This document shows, piece by piece, positions 16,601-25,058 of a stretch of DNA of 64,000 nucleotides (the stretch's first letter is position 1; each line of letters begins with the position of its first letter). The notes below the pieces were generated by a model that saw only the letters and a list, made by a program, of their open reading frames with translations, had not been told where the DNA came from and ran no database searches. Made by a program: the position numbers and the translations under genes. Location: contig CAYWFX010000008.1 of NCBI GenBank assembly GCA_964457945.1, positions 1 through 64,000 on the forward strand, given 5' to 3'. The DNA comes from PHAA01 sp964457945. GTDB lineage: Bacteria > Bacillota > Syntrophomonadia > Syntrophomonadales > Syntrophomonadaceae.

Positions 16601-17062
16601 TTAATCACAACAATCTTTCATGCTATCGCCAAAAATATCAATTAGCTGATTATTTTCCAGCCTTAAGATGCCATAACCGATTTTTCCATTTTTACTGCCC
16701 GAGACAATTACTTCAGTCGGAGGTTTATTGTCAATGTCTTGAAAACTGATAGTTTGATTCTCTACTGGCGCTTTAATGCTTTCGCTTAGCAAAAAACCTT
16801 GCTCTGTGTTCAAAATAGCACACATCATACATGTATTCGCGTCTGTTTGGTAGATAAGAATAGTATCCTGGCGGCCATCGCTATTTACATCTTCCTCAGC
16901 CCATCTAACGGGAGCAAAGGAGTTTCCCCCCTGCCAGTATTCCAGTGCCGGGGTGCTGGCGATGGTGGTCTTTATAGGGTTAGCCGGCGATATCACCGGG
17001 GTGCATCCAACCAGGTTAAATATTAAAAATAGAATTATTGCATAACGGCATATAATTTTCAT
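16601..17062 (-). CDS. saoC: Lipoprotein with C-terminal Cys-Cys, SaoC-like
   Basis: 153 residues. The lipobox LVGC is near residue 20. The body includes a DVNSDGRQDTILIYQTD calcium-loop/VCBS-like stretch, a CMMC pair near residue 80, and the last residues are SMKDCCD. A Cys-Cys pair at the very C-terminus is the hallmark I recall for the 'Cys-Cys-COOH' SaoC family; here one Asp follows the pair. The exposed dithiols would bind a soft metal outside the membrane. Its ATG overlaps the stop of the efflux permease gene (ATGA). Confidence 0.72.
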   Translation of the reverse strand: MKIICRYAIILFLIFNLVGCTPVISPANPIKTTIASTPALEYWQGGNSFAPVRWAEEDVNSDGRQDTILIYQTDANTCMMCAILNTEQGFLLSESIKAPVENQTISFQDIDNKPPTEVIVSGSKNGKIGYGILRLENNQLIDIFGDSMKDCCD

Positions 17063-18147
17063 AATGCCTCACTAAGTCGCACATACAGTGCTTCTATCTT
17101 GGGCCACAAGGAGTAAATTGCCAGAAGTATTACTGCCAGGGAGCATACTATATTGACCGCTTCAGAGGTGGAAAGAACCAACCAGTTAGCAGCTCCGACT
17201 AAGTTCTGATTGTTATGGAAGTTCATAAAAGGATTATAATCCTTCAAAACTAAGTTAGTAAGATATCCCACCACTATAGAGAATATTACTGTACCGCTCA
17301 CATATATGGCGGCTGCTCTTTTGCCGATCAGCTTATAAATACTTATCAATTCCGGCAGGTTAGTGGCTGCACCAGTCATGAGAAAAGTAATAACCACTCC
17401 CGGAGATGCACCGCTGGCAACTAGGGCGGCTATAAATGGAATATGCCCTACGGCACAGACATACATGATGGTTCCCAGTAAAGCTATACCGAAAATAGAT
17501 ATTAGCCCTGGATTTCCAAGATAGTGCTGGAAAAATGCAGGTGGAACTGCAGCACTAAGTAAGCCCGCCAGAAGCATTCCTAAAATAACATATTTACTTA
17601 CTACTGTTCCCAGATCTCTAAAGCCCCACTGTAATCCGGCTAGAAAGCGTTTGCCCAGACCAAGTTTTGTACTGCTATTCTCCAGGTTGTAATCTGTCTG
17701 CCGCGATTCTAATCCTGGAACAAAAAGTTCGGGACCTCCAAATAAGTTGCCCATTATCCCCAGTAGAAAAGGGAGTGCAAAACCAGATAATACATAAATG
17801 GTAGCGATCTTCGGATCCAGTAACCCGTAAGCCAGAAACACCGCCGCCGGGTTGATGACGGGGGTGGCCCCCATGAAAGCCAACGTTGGTCCCAGGTAGG
17901 CTCCAGAATAATACAAACCCAGCCCCAAAGGGATGACCCCACAACTGCAAACAGGGAGCAACATTCCTGATAAGGCGCCTTTGGCCAGAGATTTCAGGGA
18001 AGTATCTCCCAGCATTCGTTGGAGTTTATCAGGACTAAGTATATTATGTAGAAAGCCTGCCAAAACAAAGCTAATAATCAACCATACCGAAGCGCCATTT
18101 AATAAGTCCACGCTGGCTTGAAGGGTGCGGCCTATTAAGTCAAACAT
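17059..18147 (-). CDS. saoE: Efflux permease, ArsP/YraQ family (SaoE-like)
   Basis: 362 residues, about eight to ten membrane segments, family COG0701. The conserved PVCSCGVIPLGLGLYYSGA and MGATPVINPAAVFL motifs in the first half and AVGHIPFIAALVASGASPGV in the second half are visible. ArsP members export organoarsenicals through Cys pairs; the exact ligand here is unknown. It is coupled to saoC downstream and lies 11 nt after the thioredoxin-like gene. Confidence 0.85.
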   Translation of the reverse strand: MFDLIGRTLQASVDLLNGASVWLIISFVLAGFLHNILSPDKLQRMLGDTSLKSLAKGALSGMLLPVCSCGVIPLGLGLYYSGAYLGPTLAFMGATPVINPAAVFLAYGLLDPKIATIYVLSGFALPFLLGIMGNLFGGPELFVPGLESRQTDYNLENSSTKLGLGKRFLAGLQWGFRDLGTVVSKYVILGMLLAGLLSAAVPPAFFQHYLGNPGLISIFGIALLGTIMYVCAVGHIPFIAALVASGASPGVVITFLMTGAATNLPELISIYKLIGKRAAAIYVSGTVIFSIVVGYLTNLVLKDYNPFMNFHNNQNLVGAANWLVLSTSEAVNIVCSLAVILLAIYSLWPKIEALYVRLSEAL

Positions 18148-18158
18148 GGCTGTTTTGC

Positions 18159-18413
18159 CTATTCTTCAATTGCATCTTGGATCGCCTTTTCTATAATTTC
18201 TTTGTTCAGACTATCATACTTTTTCTTGCCGTTGATTATCATAGTTCCCCGGCTAATCATCCCGTATTTTCTAAGGTAATCGAAATCTATGCCAGCACGG
18301 TAAATCTTCACTTCAACCTTATCTCCATACGGTTGGGCGGCCTTTTTAATATCTTCCTCATGGCTGGCACAGCAGGAACAGGTATTAATAAATTCTATAT
18401 TGACCTTATCCAT
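18159..18413 (-). CDS. saoT: Small thioredoxin-like protein with CSCC motif (SaoT-like)
   Basis: 84 residues from the ATG at 18413, preceded by GGAG; a longer in-frame extension to 18557 is unlike any protein and overlaps the DsrE-like gene. The active region is NTCSCCASHEED (Cys12, Cys14, Cys15), followed by a thioredoxin-like fold with a cis-Pro-position loop RGTMIINGKK. It probably reduces or shuttles thiol-bound substrate in the cytoplasm. Family members may carry selenocysteine; all positions are Cys here. Confidence 0.75.
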   Translation of the reverse strand: MDKVNIEFINTCSCCASHEEDIKKAAQPYGDKVEVKIYRAGIDFDYLRKYGMISRGTMIINGKKKYDSLNKEIIEKAIQDAIEE

Positions 18414-18436
18414 TTGCTTGCTCCTTTGATTTCTAT

Positions 18437-18772
18437 TTAGAGAGTAATGACCTGATCGACTCCGCCAACTCCACGCAAAGCGGCATAGAGATGAGGGAAA
18501 CAGCCGATATGAGCTCCTGGTATGAGGCTTTCTGCAATGCCTCTCTCTAATGCGCATTGATCGCAGGCCATTAACAACAAACCGGTTTTGTCATGAAGCT
18601 CCTGCATGAGTTTGCCCATCTCGGTGCCATCCAGCAGGAAAAAGGTATTGTCCATAAAGAAGAACATGCCTGCCACTTCTACTCCGTGACGGTCTTCCAG
18701 TATCTGGGGGATGATCATGGTGCTCAGGATCTTTTGCGAGTTGGTTGATGAAAAGATATAAGCTACTTTCAT
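18437..18772 (-). CDS. saoD: DsrE-related protein (SaoD-like)
   Basis: 111 residues from the ATG at 18772, with GGGAG 9 nt upstream. DsrE/DsrF-like fold: KVAYIFSSTN at the N-terminus, MFFFMDNTFFLL, then MACDQCALERGIAESLI with the Cys of the sulfur-carrier position. DsrE proteins carry persulfides or related adducts on Cys. In this cluster it may hold a metal adduct; that is inference. Confidence 0.78.
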   Translation of the reverse strand: MKVAYIFSSTNSQKILSTMIIPQILEDRHGVEVAGMFFFMDNTFFLLDGTEMGKLMQELHDKTGLLLMACDQCALERGIAESLIPGAHIGCFPHLYAALRGVGGVDQVITL

Positions 18773-18854
18773 TTCATTATTCTCCCTTCCCAATTTATTA
18801 AGGTTTTAAATACTTGATTGTCTACCTATTCCATCCCCCTTTCTTGAACTGAGG

Positions 18855-19691
18855 CTAATATATACCGCCGGCCTTACAGCCTAATCCCGCAAATCTACCT
18901 TCATGTGAAGGGATATCTTGGGGAAATTCCCTCACATTACTTGCCATGCCTGGCTGCAGGATATCCATAAGGTGATGCACTGCCTGGCGATAAGCCGGGC
19001 TTCTGCGATCCCGCGGGCGGTTAAGGTCAAGTAAGAAATCTTCGGCAATTGCTCCCTGGTTTTTGGACATAACAATAACCCGATCACTCATATATACCGC
19101 TTCTTCAACATCATGGGTGACCATAAGTACGGTTACTTTATCGCGAATTAATATACTTTCCAGCTCTTCCTGCAATGTCTGGCGCATCTGGAAATCAACT
19201 GCCCCCAAAGGCTCGTCCATTAATAAAACTCGGGGATGATTAGCCAAAGATCTGATTACGGCTGTTCTCTGTTTCATTCCTCCGGATAGTTGGTGGGGGT
19301 AAAGTCCTCCTTTGCCTTCCAAATCAGCCATGGCCAGCAGTTCTCGCAACCTGGCCTCTCTTTCTTGCGGTGGCATCTTCTGGAGCTTCATGGGATAACG
19401 TATGTTGTCGTTAACGGTCATCCATGGAAACAGGGCATAATTCTGAAATACAAATCCTCGGTCTGGTCCGGGTCCGGTAACTCTTTTGCCTTCCAGTATT
19501 ATTTGTCCGCCATCAGGTTTTAAGAAGCCAGCAATAATAGTTAACAGAGTGGTTTTGCCGCAACCGGAGGGTCCAAGCAGGGTGACAAACTGTCCAGGTT
19601 GGATGGTGAAGCCAATATTTGATAAAACGGGATTGAAATCTTCTCCTTGCCCAAATGACTTGCTGATATTATCCACTTGCAATAGCTGCAT
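18855..19691 (-). CDS. saoA: ABC transporter ATPase of the Sao cluster
   Basis: 278 residues. Walker A GPSGCGKTT, Q-loop VFQNYALFPWM, signature LSGGMKQRTAVIRSL, Walker B VLLMDEPLGAVD, His-loop VTHDVEEAVYM. Nitrate/sulfonate/taurine subfamily. It powers the two permeases at 12945 and 13880. The C-terminal tail after about residue 245 (NVREFPQDIPSHEGRFAGLG) is a short extension with a single Cys. A G-rich site precedes the ATG. Confidence 0.9.
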   Translation of the reverse strand: MQLLQVDNISKSFGQGEDFNPVLSNIGFTIQPGQFVTLLGPSGCGKTTLLTIIAGFLKPDGGQIILEGKRVTGPGPDRGFVFQNYALFPWMTVNDNIRYPMKLQKMPPQEREARLRELLAMADLEGKGGLYPHQLSGGMKQRTAVIRSLANHPRVLLMDEPLGAVDFQMRQTLQEELESILIRDKVTVLMVTHDVEEAVYMSDRVIVMSKNQGAIAEDFLLDLNRPRDRRSPAYRQAVHHLMDILQPGMASNVREFPQDIPSHEGRFAGLGCKAGGIY

Positions 19692-20013
19692 AAGTTCTAC
19701 CCCCCCATAAAAATTTATACATTAACAAAAAAAAAAACATGAATATAACAAAAAGTTATACTAGACATGATAATTATTTACGATAAAATAATAACATTGA
19801 TATATTAATGCCGTCAACTACCAGCGATGTGTAAATATGGTTTTGCGAATACATCATTCGGTTGCTATGAGCTGTGGGAAGAAGGGGATAGGGTAAGGGT
19901 TGAATCCAGAAGGGAGAAAGCGGTTTCCCGGCCGACCGGGCAATTCAGGTGCGGATCAGCAAGTTATTATCAGGGTGTGTTATGGGGACCGTCCCCATAA
20001 CACTAAACAAACT
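19692..20013. other. 322-base stretch without a gene between saoA and saoL
   Basis: It begins with an AT-rich part containing an A run (19729-19738) and holds a 27-bp palindrome (19977-20003). I see no convincing frame. It may contain an internal promoter for saoA and the genes after it. Confidence 0.5.
19977..20003. repeat. 27-bp palindromic element
   Basis: GTGTTATGGGGAC, one central C, then its exact complement. Palindromes with GGGGAC...GTCCCC cores are common dispersed elements in Clostridia, resembling REP elements associated with Y1 transposases. It starts 11 nt after the end of the saoL frame on the minus strand and could also act as its terminator, though without a T run. Confidence 0.6.
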
Positions 20014-20667
20014 TTATTCAAACAGCATTTTTGCTACTATCATAGCTTCGCCAGCATCTAAGGCAAAGACATTATTGGGGTTTATCCCGTTTTTGTTGGT
20101 CCAAGCATAGTAATGTTTCTTCGTACAGAAGAAATTCATAATGTTTCAGCAACTACAGGCCCAGTTATCACTGAGAGAAAGATCAGCATGCAAAACATAT
20201 AGGGATTTGGGTTGTAGACAACTAATCTGTTTGTTGATGATTTCGATAAATACTACCTCGCCACATTGTGCACACTGTGATTTGATTCTGACATCCTGAT
20301 CAAAGGTGTAAGTTGCACCTAGAGCATCAACTGCACACATGGCAAAAAAACTGCGACCATCTGCTAGAGTAACCCGGTGTGCAGTAGGTAAAGCAGATAC
20401 AGGATAAGCAAAATTTATGTTCTCATTTACGGCGTCCAATACGATTATCTTTTTTTCAACCAGACCCTTTACTACGCGTTCAAGATTACAAATACCTTTC
20501 ATCTGCAGCTTGCTCACAGGGCTTGGTTTTCCGGTCTTGATGATATCATCCAAAATAGCTTCTCGAAGCTGGTTTTCTTCGGGAGTGAGACGCGAGCGTA
20601 TACTACTGATTAGTAATCTTTCTGTCGGATAGTCTTTAAAACAAATGTTCATATCAGCTAATGACAC
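20014..20667 (-). CDS. saoL: MerB-like organometal lyase, probable selenoprotein (UGA at codon 174)
   Basis: Read through the in-frame TGA at 20146-20148, the frame gives 217 residues, close to MerB (212), ending in TAA. Winged-helix N-terminal half, then the MerB catalytic region FFAMCAVDALG with Cys111 and Asp114, matching MerB Cys96/Asp99. The UGA is 63 residues after Cys111, the distance between MerB Cys96 and Cys159, and five residues before a Phe-Phe as in MerB. After the UGA comes NIMNFFCTKKHYYAW and a MerB-like tail ending AMIVAKMLFE. So selenocysteine probably replaces the catalytic Cys. A stop at the UGA would leave 173 residues without the third catalytic residue. No mer regulator or MerA is present. 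Confidence 0.87.
20116..20134 (-). other. Candidate selenocysteine insertion element in saoL
   Basis: TTTCTTCTGTACGAAGAAA forms a perfect 7-bp stem with a 5-nt loop containing GU. It starts exactly 11 nt after the UGA, the spacing of the upper hairpin in the known formate dehydrogenase element. Confidence 0.65.
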
Positions 20668-20861
20668 CGGATTTCCTCCTTTTTATATCTATAAATAAAG
20701 GCGATAATTTAATATTATGGAAAGTATTATATATGGTTAATTAATAATTGGCAATATACGTATAGATATTTTAAATATAGAATAAATAATAAAGCTTATT
20801 TTACCATTTATGATAAAATAAAATTATACAATTTATAAATATTAGGAGGTAAGTCAGTTTT
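20668..20861. promoter_or_regulatory. Divergent promoter region between saoL and the PEP-mutase-family gene
   Basis: 194 very AT-rich bases between two divergent genes, with a 10-bp palindrome TATACGTATA (20755-20764). The promoters of both units must lie here; no clear -35/-10 pair was chosen. Confidence 0.5.
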
Positions 20862-21713
20862 ATGAATATGTGTTCGCAATTAAAGAAATTACTGAATAGC
20901 GGTACAACTTTAGTCATGCCTGATGCCTATGACCCTATTAGCGCACGCATTATTGAGAAATCCGGGTTCCTCGCTGTGCAATGCTCGGGTGGCAGCTATT
21001 CAATTAGTGCATGTTATAAGAGTGAAGCAGATATTATGTACCAGGATAACCTTCAACAAACCCAAAAAATAGTACAAGCCGTAAAGATTCCGGTTATGGC
21101 TGATGGTGAAGATGGTTATGGTGACGCCAAAGCAATGGATAAGACAATCAGAGATTATATTGCTGCCGGGGCTGCAGGAATCAACATTGAGGACCAAATT
21201 ATCAGCAGAGGAGGCCCTACTCGTATCATTGAGAAAGAGGCTATGATAGAGAAAATCATTGCGGCCAAGGAAGCTAAACATGCAGCAGGGAGTCCAGATT
21301 TTATTATCAATGCTAGAACTGATGCCTTGAAGGTCACTGCAGATAGGATTAGTAATCGTAATGAAGCTATAGATAGGGCCAATGCTTACTTGGCAGCAGG
21401 AGCCGATCTGACCTTTGTAGCTTATGCCAATACCCTTGAGGAAGTCGTAATACTAAAGCATGAGATACCAGGGCCTTTGAGTATTGCAGCTGGCCTACCC
21501 TATAACATTAAAGAGTTTTCTGTCCAGGAGCTCATCGATTTGAAGTTGGCCAGGGTAAGTTTACCAATGTTAATGATATATTCTTCAATACAAGGGATGC
21601 TTAAATCGCTTGGCAGTATTAAAAACTCAAATAGTTTTGAAGAAATAATTGCTAGGGAACTTACCTGCTCAAACGATGATATTTCATTTTTGCGGGGGGA
21701 TCATTATGAGTAA
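20862..21713 (+). CDS. PEP mutase/isocitrate lyase superfamily enzyme
   Basis: 283 residues, (beta/alpha)8 barrel of the PEP mutase/2-methylisocitrate lyase/oxaloacetase group. Motifs: MPDAYDPISARIIEKSGF, VMADGEDGYGDA (metal-binding loop; the first acidic pair is Asp-Gly-Glu in place of the usual Asp-x-Asp), GINIEDQ and INARTDA. It would make or break a C-C or C-P bond next to a carboxylate; the substrate cannot be told. AGGAGG precedes the ATG. It starts the plus-strand cluster of dehydratase-type iron-sulfur proteins. Confidence 0.85.
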   Translation: MNMCSQLKKLLNSGTTLVMPDAYDPISARIIEKSGFLAVQCSGGSYSISACYKSEADIMYQDNLQQTQKIVQAVKIPVMADGEDGYGDAKAMDKTIRDYIAAGAAGINIEDQIISRGGPTRIIEKEAMIEKIIAAKEAKHAAGSPDFIINARTDALKVTADRISNRNEAIDRANAYLAAGADLTFVAYANTLEEVVILKHEIPGPLSIAAGLPYNIKEFSVQELIDLKLARVSLPMLMIYSSIQGMLKSLGSIKNSNSFEEIIARELTCSNDDISFLRGDHYE

Positions 21714-21761
21714 ATCGTTCGATAAAAGTCAAAACAAATACATAATGATGGATGTGAAAGG

Positions 21762-23822
21762 ATGACAATGAAATACAGACTTGATGAACTTGTTGTTGGA
21801 CGACCATGGAAGTTTACCTGCGATCAACCAGTTATTGGGCTTGATCTGGGTTCGCGTGCATCAAAAGGAGTACTGCTCACGGGAGAAGATATATTCGTGA
21901 CGCTTATTCCAACCGGTCTTTATATGCAAGAAACTGCCGATGAGCTGGTCGAAAAACTACTTGTACTGGCAAATGTTGACCGAAGTGAAATTGGATTCAT
22001 CACCAGCACTGGCTACGGTCGGATTGCACTTTCTTTTGATGACATTCCTTTTGATGTGATTACCGAAATATCGTGCCACGCCATGGGAGCTCATGCCTTG
22101 TATCCCCAGGCCCGCACGATTATTGACATTGGCGGTCAGGATTCCAAGGCAATTAAAGTTGACAGATCGAATGGCACGGTAGTTGGATTTGTTATGAACG
22201 ACAAATGCGCCGCTGGAACCGGCCAATTCCTCGAAAAAGCCGCAGTTCTTCTGGGTATTACCATTGATCAAATGGGAACTTATGCATTGACTGCCCAGAA
22301 CCCTGTGACTATCAGCAGTCAGTGCGTGGTCTTTGCAGAATCGGAGATAATTTCGTTCCGGGCCAAAGGGGCGCGAGTGAATGACAGCGAAGCTGTAGCC
22401 AATATCGCGTCGGGAATTCATTATTCTGCAGCCCGCCGGGTAAATAATCTTCTCGGTCGCATCGGCAATGAACCGGAGCTAATATTCACTGGTGGCGTTT
22501 CCAACAACCCGGGCATGCGTCATGCCCTCGAACAGCTCATGGGAAACCCCTTTATTCCTACCACCTTCGATATGATCTATGCCGGTGCTATGGGGGCGGC
22601 AGTATATGCAACCCAACATGTGACGCGTGGGGCTAAGGTTGCAAATACTCTCTTTCTCAAACAGCATTTTCCCACCGAACCTATCAATGCATTAGTTGAA
22701 CAGGAACAACTTGCTTTTATTGACAAGTCCGATGGGCGAAAAAGGATCGGCTATGTCTGCGCCTATACACCGCTGGAAGTGCTTAATGCTGCAGGGGTGA
22801 GTCACGCACGACTCTTTAAAGCCGGCGATTCTGAAACCGTTGCCGCCGGCGAGCTCTTTACCCAAAGTGTTTTTTGCGATTTCAGCAAAAGCTGTATTGG
22901 TGGATTTGCGCAAGGCGATCCATTCTATACCGCCATCGACAAGCTTTATAACTTCATGACCTGCGCAAACATTAAGCGGGCAACTGAAGTGATCGAAAAT
23001 TTTGTTCCCATCAAGCTGCTTAATTTACCAAGATTGCGCGATAGGGAATCATCACGGCTATTTTTTCGCGATGAGATTATCGAACTTAAGCGCGACTTGG
23101 CGAAACTCACTGGTCACGAGATTACCGACGACGATATTTGCGAACAGATCGTGCGCTATAATATTATCCGTAAACTCATCAAAAATATTTCCGAATTGCA
23201 CAAACGTAACAATCCGCCAATTACGGGCAAAGAATTTACCGAACTGGTAAAGGCATACTACTATGTTCCGCCTGAAAAGCTTATTGCTGCGTATGAGAAA
23301 ATCCATCGCGATCTGGCTGCGCTTAGCGACGCTGGTTCCCATCCGTTGCGTCTCATGATTTGCGGCAGTATTGCTGCCGACGGCGACCATCGTCTGCTGG
23401 ACATGCTGGAGGGAGAAATCGGCGCACGCGTGGTGGTGGAAGATCATTGTGCAGGTTTAAAACCTTTCTATCATACGGTTAAGGAAACTGGTGATCCATT
23501 TTGGGCATTGGCTAACGGCTATTTGGATCAAGCACCATGTTTCCGCATGAAAACCCTCGAGGACAATGTAGCCTTTGCCGGTCAACTGGCTCAAGAATAT
23601 AAGGTTGATGGCGTGTTGTATGTGTATCTTAAATTCTGTTCGTGCTATGGAATTACCAAGAAGCCGTTTCTCGATCATTTTCAAAGTATCGATATTCCGG
23701 CACTTGATCTGTCCAGCGATTATTCGGGCAACGATTACGGACAGATCAAAACCCGCGTCGAAGCATTTATTGAGGTAATTAATGCCAGAAGGAGTAATAA
23801 TAATGAGTATGCATATGCTTGA
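21762..23822 (+). CDS. Fusion of ASKHA activator and 2-hydroxyacyl-CoA dehydratase-type subunit
   Basis: 686 residues in two parts. Residues about 20-285 are an HgdC-like activator: IGLDLGSRASKGVLL, DIGGQDSKAI, NDKCAAGTGQF, SQCVVFAESE, FTGGVSNNPGM. Residues about 320-675 are an HgdB/BcrC-like subunit: GYVCAYTPLEVLNAAGV, FCDFSKSC, TCANIKRA, EDHCAGL, LKFCSCYG and LDLSSDYSGND. The activator and its electron acceptor are normally separate proteins. The ATG at 21768 may be the true start (better spaced from AAAGG). The next gene overlaps by 20 bases. The enzyme would be an ATP-driven dehydratase or reductase of unknown substrate. Confidence 0.88.
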   Translation: MTMKYRLDELVVGRPWKFTCDQPVIGLDLGSRASKGVLLTGEDIFVTLIPTGLYMQETADELVEKLLVLANVDRSEIGFITSTGYGRIALSFDDIPFDVITEISCHAMGAHALYPQARTIIDIGGQDSKAIKVDRSNGTVVGFVMNDKCAAGTGQFLEKAAVLLGITIDQMGTYALTAQNPVTISSQCVVFAESEIISFRAKGARVNDSEAVANIASGIHYSAARRVNNLLGRIGNEPELIFTGGVSNNPGMRHALEQLMGNPFIPTTFDMIYAGAMGAAVYATQHVTRGAKVANTLFLKQHFPTEPINALVEQEQLAFIDKSDGRKRIGYVCAYTPLEVLNAAGVSHARLFKAGDSETVAAGELFTQSVFCDFSKSCIGGFAQGDPFYTAIDKLYNFMTCANIKRATEVIENFVPIKLLNLPRLRDRESSRLFFRDEIIELKRDLAKLTGHEITDDDICEQIVRYNIIRKLIKNISELHKRNNPPITGKEFTELVKAYYYVPPEKLIAAYEKIHRDLAALSDAGSHPLRLMICGSIAADGDHRLLDMLEGEIGARVVVEDHCAGLKPFYHTVKETGDPFWALANGYLDQAPCFRMKTLEDNVAFAGQLAQEYKVDGVLYVYLKFCSCYGITKKPFLDHFQSIDIPALDLSSDYSGNDYGQIKTRVEAFIEVINARRSNNNEYAYA

Positions 23823-25017
23823 CAAGAACCCTGCATTAACGCATGATGCCTCCGTTGTACCGAGGAAAACCTCACCAGCCATGGAGGAGCTTGAAAGACT
23901 TAGAAAGTCGTATACCATTACTTACATCGAAAAGCTCGTTGCTCAAGGTAAAAAAGCGATCTGGGGTGGCCTTTCGTGGGAAGCACCACTAATTTACGCT
24001 TGTGACACCATTCCGATTGCATTCGGTGAATTGTGGCGCAGTGAAAGCCACGAAGCCGAAAGTGTGGCGGAGAATTATTTCCAGATTCCGCCTGAATTCT
24101 GCTCCATGATCAAAGCCATGATCGGTCGCCTGCATCTGCGGGCTCCTGATCTTATCAACAAAATCATCTATTTCGGTGCCTGTTGTGAACCAATTGTCAA
24201 TGTTCTGGAGCTTGCGAAAGCTGACAATTATGATCTTTACTGTATCGAAAATACTACCTCATTTAAAAGTGAAGACAAACGTCCAGAAGTGATTGCGTTT
24301 CTAGTCAAGGAATTGGAACGCATTGTTCATTGGCTTAATGACGGCAAACCACTGGATGAAGAAAAACTATGGGCTGAAATCAAGCGAAAAAATCTTGTTT
24401 CACAAAAAATCCGTACTATTCTGGATTTACAGGTTAAGGCGCCTCTATATATGTCAGTACTTAACACGGCGCAATTACTTTCGGGATCAAATCACTATTT
24501 TGGCCAAGCAGAACGGTACATTGCCCTGCTTGATCAATTGATCGATGAATTGACCGTGGCAGCACAAATACCGGAGGATCGCTACTATGTGCCGGTCGTG
24601 ATCGCCGGTGGGGGCAGCAGGGGTATATTAAACGCCATTGAAGAATCGCATGGAGCAGTAGTAGGCTGGGTAGCCGTCGGAACAGAATACTACCGACTAG
24701 ATGTTCCACCCCTCGAATCAATTGCGCACTATGTTCTCGATGCGCAAAGCCGCGGAGAACTTGGTGAAGGTGCTGGCACTTCGGTGAGCTACCGTAAACA
24801 CCGTGTGAAAAATCTCATTAATAAAACCCACGCCAGAGGCCTTATATCTTCGTCAATAACCGGTTGTCCATATGGAAGTGTGGTGCAAAAAATCGAGCGG
24901 GACTATTTGCAAGACTTAGGCATTCCGATCATCACACTGGAAAGAAATGTGCATAAAGACCTTCCGGCTGAGGAACAGGTCATGCGTATTAAAGCTTTTT
25001 TCGAGATGTTGTCGTAA
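23803..25017 (+). CDS. 2-Hydroxyacyl-CoA dehydratase-type second subunit
   Basis: 404 residues from the ATG at 23803, preceded by AGAAGGAG; an in-frame ATG at 23782 lies ahead of that site. It belongs to the HgdA/HgdB/benzoyl-CoA-reductase subunit family: KAIWGGLSWEAPLIYACDTIPIAFGELWR, FCSMIKAMIG, YFGACCEPIVNV, and the C-terminal SSITGCPYGSVVQKIERDYLQ. Two such subunits form the usual heterodimer, so this is the natural partner of the dehydratase half encoded upstream. Its Cys pattern (ACD, FCS, ACCE, GCPYG) supports a 4Fe-4S cluster. Confidence 0.85.
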   Translation: MSMHMLDKNPALTHDASVVPRKTSPAMEELERLRKSYTITYIEKLVAQGKKAIWGGLSWEAPLIYACDTIPIAFGELWRSESHEAESVAENYFQIPPEFCSMIKAMIGRLHLRAPDLINKIIYFGACCEPIVNVLELAKADNYDLYCIENTTSFKSEDKRPEVIAFLVKELERIVHWLNDGKPLDEEKLWAEIKRKNLVSQKIRTILDLQVKAPLYMSVLNTAQLLSGSNHYFGQAERYIALLDQLIDELTVAAQIPEDRYYVPVVIAGGGSRGILNAIEESHGAVVGWVAVGTEYYRLDVPPLESIAHYVLDAQSRGELGEGAGTSVSYRKHRVKNLINKTHARGLISSSITGCPYGSVVQKIERDYLQDLGIPIITLERNVHKDLPAEEQVMRIKAFFEMLS

Positions 25018-25058
25018 TTGAATTTTGTATCAAGGTCAATAATTGAAGGAGAGATATT

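Noticed and set aside
18414..18557. N-terminal extension of the thioredoxin-like gene
   Set aside because: It is Arg-rich, unlike the family, overlaps the DsrE-like gene, and a good ribosome binding site precedes the ATG at 18413.
13880..20667. General reassignment of UGA in this genome
   Set aside because: UGA ends several well-bounded genes here, for example at 10749-10751 and 17059-17061.
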